From Thermoplasmata archaeon (GTDB lineage: Archaea > Thermoplasmatota > E2 > UBA202 > JdFR-43), in NCBI GenBank assembly GCA_021163175.1, contig JAGGXG010000004.1, positions 1 through 8,123 on the forward strand: a stretch of 8,123 nucleotides of DNA, written 5' to 3'. Positions 5,702 to 8,123 of this stretch are shown here, piece after piece (within the stretch, counting starts at the first letter, position 1; every line of letters starts with the position of its first letter). The notes under the pieces were generated by a model. It saw only the letters and a program-made list of their open reading frames with translations. It had not been told where the DNA came from and searched no databases. The position numbers and the translations under genes were made by a program.

Positions 5702-6361
5702 TGAATCGATATCCAGGCCAACCTCTTCTTTTTCTTTCCTTAATTTCTTCAGCAATGCATCTATTTTATTCTCCAGCTCCTTGCTTTTTCTGAAAATGAC
5801 TATTTCCTCTCTCATTTTTTCAAGAACTTTCTTCATTATGTCCTGCTTTCTTTTCAGCGGAATGAGTCCAGAAGGATAATCAAATTCAGCTATCCTATCA
5901 TAAATGGCTTCCATATCTTCAACAATTTCCTCCACTTCCTTCACATTTCCTTCCTTCAGCTTATACATGCCACGCCTTCTCAACTCGCCTATGACGTCGG
6001 CCAATCCCATAACATATGCTGTATAGCTTACTTCTATATCTTCAGGATATGGAAGCTCCTCGCCCTTTACAATTGCCAGAAAAATCTTGCCCTCCGCCAC
6101 CTCCTGCATGGCATTTTCCATATAGCCTGCTGTAAGCAAATCTGGATGCTCAGAAAGCTTTTCTTTTAATTCCTGCAACAATTTCACAGCTTTGTCGAGT
6201 CTTTTGGCAGCGTTTTCAACATCGCCATTGTGCAACTTTTTTATGCTTTTTCTGCTCTCCCTTATTATATCCCTGCACCTTTTCAATGCTATTTCCCGTA
6301 AATCATCCTTTTCATTGAGCTTTTTTTCGATCGCATTTGCTATCTCATCCAGATTTTTCAT
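5693..6361 (-). CDS. Translin/TRAX-family RNA-binding protein
   Basis: A 222-residue, almost wholly alpha-helical charged protein matching archaeal translin-family proteins (COG2178 type). Eukaryotic TRAX is the catalytic subunit of the C3PO RNase and translin binds RNA and DNA; archaeal homologues form similar octameric shells and at least one has RNase activity. Visible signatures are Arg-Asp-Ile-Ile-Arg-Glu-Ser-Arg at 30-37, Tyr-Met-Glu-Asn-Ala-Met-Gln-Glu87-Val-Ala-Glu90 at 80-90, matching the Gln-Glu-x-x-Glu acidic motif of TRAX, Tyr-Thr-Ala-Tyr-Val-Met-Gly-Leu-Ala-Asp at 113-122, and Arg-Lys-Gln-Asp174 near 171-174. The helix from 190 to 213 is a likely coiled coil. Presence of Glu87/Glu90 is compatible with nuclease activity, but which third acidic residue would complete the site is unsure. 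The gene is monocistronic and its 3' end overlaps hutI by 9 nt tail to tail. Confidence 0.88.
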   Translation of the reverse strand: MKNLDEIANAIEKKLNEKDDLREIALKRCRDIIRESRKSIKKLHNGDVENAAKRLDKAVKLLQELKEKLSEHPDLLTAGYMENAMQEVAEGKIFLAIVKGEELPYPEDIEVSYTAYVMGLADVIGELRRRGMYKLKEGNVKEVEEIVEDMEAIYDRIAEFDYPSGLIPLKRKQDIMKKVLEKMREEIVIFRKSKELENKIDALLKKLRKEKEEVGLDIDSLL

Positions 6362-6380
6362 AATAATAATTAAGATGGCA

Positions 6381-6388
6381 AATATAAC
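6381..6388 (-). promoter_or_regulatory. TATA-like box of the translin-family gene
   Basis: Minus-strand GTTATATT, centred about 24 nt before the ATG at 6361, in the 42-bp gap after the dehydrogenase gene. No Shine-Dalgarno precedes the ATG, which follows an AT-only stretch, so a leaderless transcript is likely. Confidence 0.5.
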
Positions 6389-6403
6389 ATTTGGGTTGAG
6401 CTA

Positions 6404-7519
6404 TTATTCCATATTCCTTACAACTTCTTCAGCCATTTCAAGCGTCGTCGCATTTCCGCCCATATCATATGTTCTGACTCTGCCCTCCTTTATCGTTCTC
6501 GCTATCCCATTTTTCAGCATCGAAGCCTTCTTCTTTTCTCCAAGCCATTCGAGCATCATTTTTACCGAAAGAAGCATAGCCGTTGGATTAACAACATATT
6601 TGCCCGCATATTTTGGTGCACTTCCATGCGTTGGTTCAAATATGGCATAGTTATCGCCAATATTCCCGCTGCAAGCGAATCCTAAACCGCCCACAAGCTG
6701 GGCTGCAAGATCAGATATTATATCGCCAAACATGTTGGATGTAACGATGGTGTCATAATTTTGCGGATTCTTGATGAGCCACATTGCCATGGCATCTATA
6801 TTTGCTTCTCCATATTCTATATCTTTGTATTGTTCAGCAATTTTTCTTGCTTCTCTTATCATGAGCCCTGATGTTTCTCTTATTACGTTAGGTTTCTCAA
6901 CAACTGTAACTTTTTTTCTTCCATATTCCCTTGCATATTCAAAAGCCTTCTTTACTATTCTCTGGCATCCTTTCCTTGTGAAAATTCGCAATGATATGGC
7001 CATGTCTTCATTATCAACATTTTTGAAGCGAGCCATATTTGGATGGCTTCTCTCGAGCATCTCTCTAACATCTGATGGCACAGGATGAAATTCAACGCCT
7101 GAATACAGACCCTCTGTATTCTCTCTGAATATGACTAAATCAATGTCATCTCGATAATTCAATGGATTTCCCTCATATGCCTTGCATGGGCGGACATTAG
7201 CATATAAATCGAAAAGCTGCCGCAGCCTAACGATTGGGCTAAAATATTCAACCTTGCCTTTCAAATGCCCTGGCAATTCTTTTTGTGCTTCATCTTTTGG
7301 CTTCGATGTTATCGCTCCAAATAAGGCGCAGTCTGTCTCCTTCATCATTTCTATGGTGCGCTCTGGAAGCGGATTTCCTTCCTTTTTCCAGAATTCCCAT
7401 CCTATATCTCCATATATATACTCCGCATCTAAATCCAAAGCGTTCAAAACAATCTGGGCTGCATCCATCACATCCTTTCCTATTCCATCTCCTGGTAGCA
7501 TGGCTATCTTATACTTCAT
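6404..7519 (-). CDS. Isopropylmalate/isocitrate/homoisocitrate dehydrogenase family protein
   Basis: A beta-decarboxylating dehydrogenase of 371 residues. Motifs: Leu-Pro-Gly-Asp-Gly-Ile-Gly at 8-14, Arg98, Arg100 and Arg110 binding the malate moiety (Ile-Val-Arg-Leu-Arg, Ala-Asn-Val-Arg-Pro), Phe-Arg132-Glu-Asn-Thr-Glu-Gly-Leu-Tyr139-Ser-Gly with the catalytic Tyr, Glu-Lys209-Pro-Asn, Asp243, and Asp266/Asp270 (Gly-Asp-Ile-Ile-Ser-Asp) for the metal. The cofactor loop is His-Gly-Ser-Ala-Pro-Lys303-Tyr304-Ala-Gly, with Val310 and Tyr351, resembling NADP-dependent isocitrate dehydrogenase and unlike the Asp of NAD-type LeuB. The substrate-side segment Tyr-Phe-Ser-Pro-Ile-Val at 92-97 differs from both typical LeuB and E. 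coli Icd. The neighbouring dehydratase small subunit favours isopropylmalate or homoisocitrate as substrate, so I give no symbol. Its ATG overlaps the upstream stop by 4 nt and has a good Shine-Dalgarno. Confidence 0.88.
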   Translation of the reverse strand: MKYKIAMLPGDGIGKDVMDAAQIVLNALDLDAEYIYGDIGWEFWKKEGNPLPERTIEMMKETDCALFGAITSKPKDEAQKELPGHLKGKVEYFSPIVRLRQLFDLYANVRPCKAYEGNPLNYRDDIDLVIFRENTEGLYSGVEFHPVPSDVREMLERSHPNMARFKNVDNEDMAISLRIFTRKGCQRIVKKAFEYAREYGRKKVTVVEKPNVIRETSGLMIREARKIAEQYKDIEYGEANIDAMAMWLIKNPQNYDTIVTSNMFGDIISDLAAQLVGGLGFACSGNIGDNYAIFEPTHGSAPKYAGKYVVNPTAMLLSVKMMLEWLGEKKKASMLKNGIARTIKEGRVRTYDMGGNATTLEMAEEVVRNME

Positions 7520-8001
7520 ATTTTCTCCCTCACATATGGTATCAATCCACCAGCTTTAATAATTTCCATCAGGAAAGGAGGCAATGCTTTAAAACTATAT
7601 TCTTTTCCCTGACTCAGATCTTTTATTACTCCATTTTCAACATCTATTTCTATCTCGTCTCCATCATTTATTTCGTCTGCATTTTTACATTCTATGACGA
7701 GCAGGCCATTGTTTATGGCATTCCTAAAGAATATGCGAGCAAAAGATTTAGCTATGATGGCATCAACGCCAGCATATTTGAGGCATGTCGCCGCCTGTTC
7801 CCTTGAAGACCCGCAGCCAAAATTCTTCCCGGCAACTATTATGTTCCTTTCCCTGACTTTGTTTAAAAAATCTGGATCCAGGTCTTCCATTGCATGCTTT
7901 GCCATTTCTTCAGGCTCGGTTATCTCAAGATATCTGCCAGGATATATCACATCTGTGTTTATGTCATCTCCATATTTTATTGTTCTGCCCTTTATTATCA
8001 T
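7516..8001 (-). CDS. leuD: 3-isopropylmalate dehydratase / homoaconitase small subunit
   Basis: The swivelling small subunit of a two-subunit [4Fe-4S] hydro-lyase, 161 residues, the short archaeal type. Motifs: Asp-Asp-Ile-Asn-Thr-Asp-Val-Ile-Tyr-Pro-Gly-Arg-Tyr-Leu at 12-25, Gly-Lys-Asn-Phe-Gly-Cys-Gly-Ser-Ser-Arg67-Glu at 58-68, the substrate-binding loop, then Ala-Lys-Ser-Phe-Ala-Arg-Ile-Phe-Phe-Arg-Asn at 84-94. It pairs with a large cluster-bearing subunit that is not in this window. The loop after Tyr24-Leu25 (Glu-Ile-Thr-Glu-Pro), a region linked to substrate choice in archaeal homologues, matches neither form I remember well for isopropylmalate isomerase or homoaconitase, so leuD is a best-fit symbol and a homoaconitase role remains possible. 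It is the first gene of a unit with the dehydrogenase that would act on its product. Confidence 0.85.
   Translation of the reverse strand: MIIKGRTIKYGDDINTDVIYPGRYLEITEPEEMAKHAMEDLDPDFLNKVRERNIIVAGKNFGCGSSREQAATCLKYAGVDAIIAKSFARIFFRNAINNGLLVIECKNADEINDGDEIEIDVENGVIKDLSQGKEYSFKALPPFLMEIIKAGGLIPYVREKI
7525..7533 (-). promoter_or_regulatory. Shine-Dalgarno for the dehydrogenase gene
   Basis: Minus-strand GTGAGGGAG with a 5-nt A/T spacer before the ATG at 7519, located in the last codons of the dehydratase gene. It confirms this start and suggests independent re-initiation as well as coupling through the ATGA overlap. Confidence 0.7.
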
Positions 8002-8018
8002 GATTTGAATACAGCAAA

Positions 8019-8029
8019 CTTTTATAAAA
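8019..8029 (-). promoter_or_regulatory. TATA-like box of the dehydratase-dehydrogenase unit
   Basis: Minus-strand TTTTATAAAAG, the best TATA match in the window, centred about 23 nt before the ATG at 8001. There is no Shine-Dalgarno before that ATG, so a leaderless transcript is likely. The TAACAT half-site cluster lies immediately upstream of it. Confidence 0.6.
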
Positions 8030-8031
8030 TT

Positions 8032-8067
8032 GATGTTATTGTAATGTCAAGTAACATCGGTAACATT
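8032..8067. repeat. Cluster of TAACAT-type half-sites, possible operator
   Basis: GATGTTA (8032-8038) and TAACATC (8052-8058) form a perfect 7-bp inverted repeat with centres 20 bp apart, about two helical turns. TAACATT (8061-8067) repeats the right half 9 bp further on, and AATGT (8043-8047) is the inverse of ACATT (8063-8067), also 20 bp apart. The cluster sits directly upstream of the TATA box for the dehydratase unit, where archaeal activators or repressors bind. No regulator is identified; short AT-rich motifs can also recur by chance. Confidence 0.4.
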
Positions 8068-8094
8068 TTTTGAAAAATATACATTGGCAGGATA

Positions 8095-8123
8095 ATCATG
8101 GATACCCATGTGGTATCTATGAT
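8095..8123. repeat. Strong imperfect palindrome at the right edge
   Basis: Arms ATCATGGATACC and GGTATCTATGAT flank a 5-nt centre, CATGT. Eleven of twelve pairs match (the mismatch is G8100 against T8118, a G-U wobble if transcribed). The structure reaches the last base, so its full extent is unknown. It may be an RNA hairpin, a protein-binding palindrome, or the end of a mobile element; it also contains the possible start codon at 8098. Confidence 0.5.
8098..8123 (+). CDS. Possible start of a divergent gene, cut by window edge
   Basis: An ATG at 8098 opens a frame of eight codons (Met-Asp-Thr-His-Val-Val-Ser-Met) to the window end without a stop. A TATA-like run, AAAAATATA, at 8073-8081 lies about 21 nt before it, roughly the spacing seen for other leader genes here, and no Shine-Dalgarno precedes it. 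The stretch is too short to recognise a product, and the same bases form a palindrome that may explain them without coding. Confidence 0.22.

Noticed and set aside
6192..6650. A 152-codon plus-strand frame across the translin start and dehydrogenase end
   Set aside because: It spans the ends of two well-supported opposite-strand genes and its hydrophobic Ser/Phe-rich product is the reverse reading of Lys/Glu-rich helices.
7285..7806. A 173-codon plus-strand frame opposite the dehydratase and dehydrogenase genes
   Set aside because: It is antisense to both genes, lacks a promoter of its own, and has low-complexity Phe/Ser/Tyr composition.
1..8123. CRISPR arrays, tRNA or rRNA genes, insertion sequences
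   Set aside because: No regularly spaced repeats, cloverleaf patterns, rRNA-like segments or transposase motifs were seen on either strand; the right-edge palindrome alone is not sufficient evidence of a mobile element.

Overview
The window looks like a compact, AT-rich archaeal chromosome segment. The archaeal signs are an archaeal-length FEN-1 flap endonuclease, a translin/TRAX-family protein of archaeal type, a membrane-anchored nuclease of the archaeal Holliday-junction-resolvase-related family, and TATA-like boxes centred about 23-26 nt before the start codons of transcription-unit leader genes, which mostly lack a Shine-Dalgarno. A euryarchaeon, perhaps Thermoplasmatota, would fit (C25 peptidase, histidine degradation, leaderless genes), but this is inference and not a placement.

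Layout from left to right. Positions 1-1582 (minus) hold the first 527 codons of a large secreted gingipain-like (C25) cysteine peptidase that continues past the left edge. Positions 1617-3465 (minus) are a tight cluster: a membrane-tethered PD-(D/E)xK nuclease, FEN-1, and a small exported LEA14/WHy-like protein, joined by 10-nt and 4-nt overlaps. Positions 3510-4482 (minus) hold a family 2 glycosyltransferase and a small two-pass membrane protein overlapping it by 8 nt. A 67-bp divergent promoter region (4483-4549) separates these from plus-strand imidazolonepropionase hutI (4550-5701), which overlaps the end of the convergent translin-family gene (5693-6361, minus) by 9 nt. Positions 6404-8001 (minus) hold a two-gene unit: an isopropylmalate dehydratase/homoaconitase small subunit followed by an isopropylmalate/isocitrate-family dehydrogenase, overlapping by 4 nt. 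Positions 8002-8123 are a regulatory-looking region with a TATA box, a cluster of TAACAT half-sites and a strong imperfect palindrome at the right edge.

Functionally, the dehydratase small subunit and dehydrogenase would catalyse consecutive isomerisation and oxidative decarboxylation steps of a 2-oxoacid elongation pathway (leucine, or the homologous homocitrate route); the large dehydratase subunit is not in the window. HutI performs the third step of histidine breakdown. The nuclease/FEN-1 pair suggests DNA processing. The peptidase and the LEA-like protein are exported. The most notable observations are the C25 peptidase cut by the window edge, the NADP-type cofactor residues in the dehydrogenase, the coupling of a membrane-anchored nuclease to FEN-1, the split between leaderless first genes and Shine-Dalgarno-bearing internal genes, and the repeat structures upstream of the dehydratase gene. 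I see no CRISPR array, tRNA, rRNA or insertion sequence, and no gap over 300 bases without a gene.
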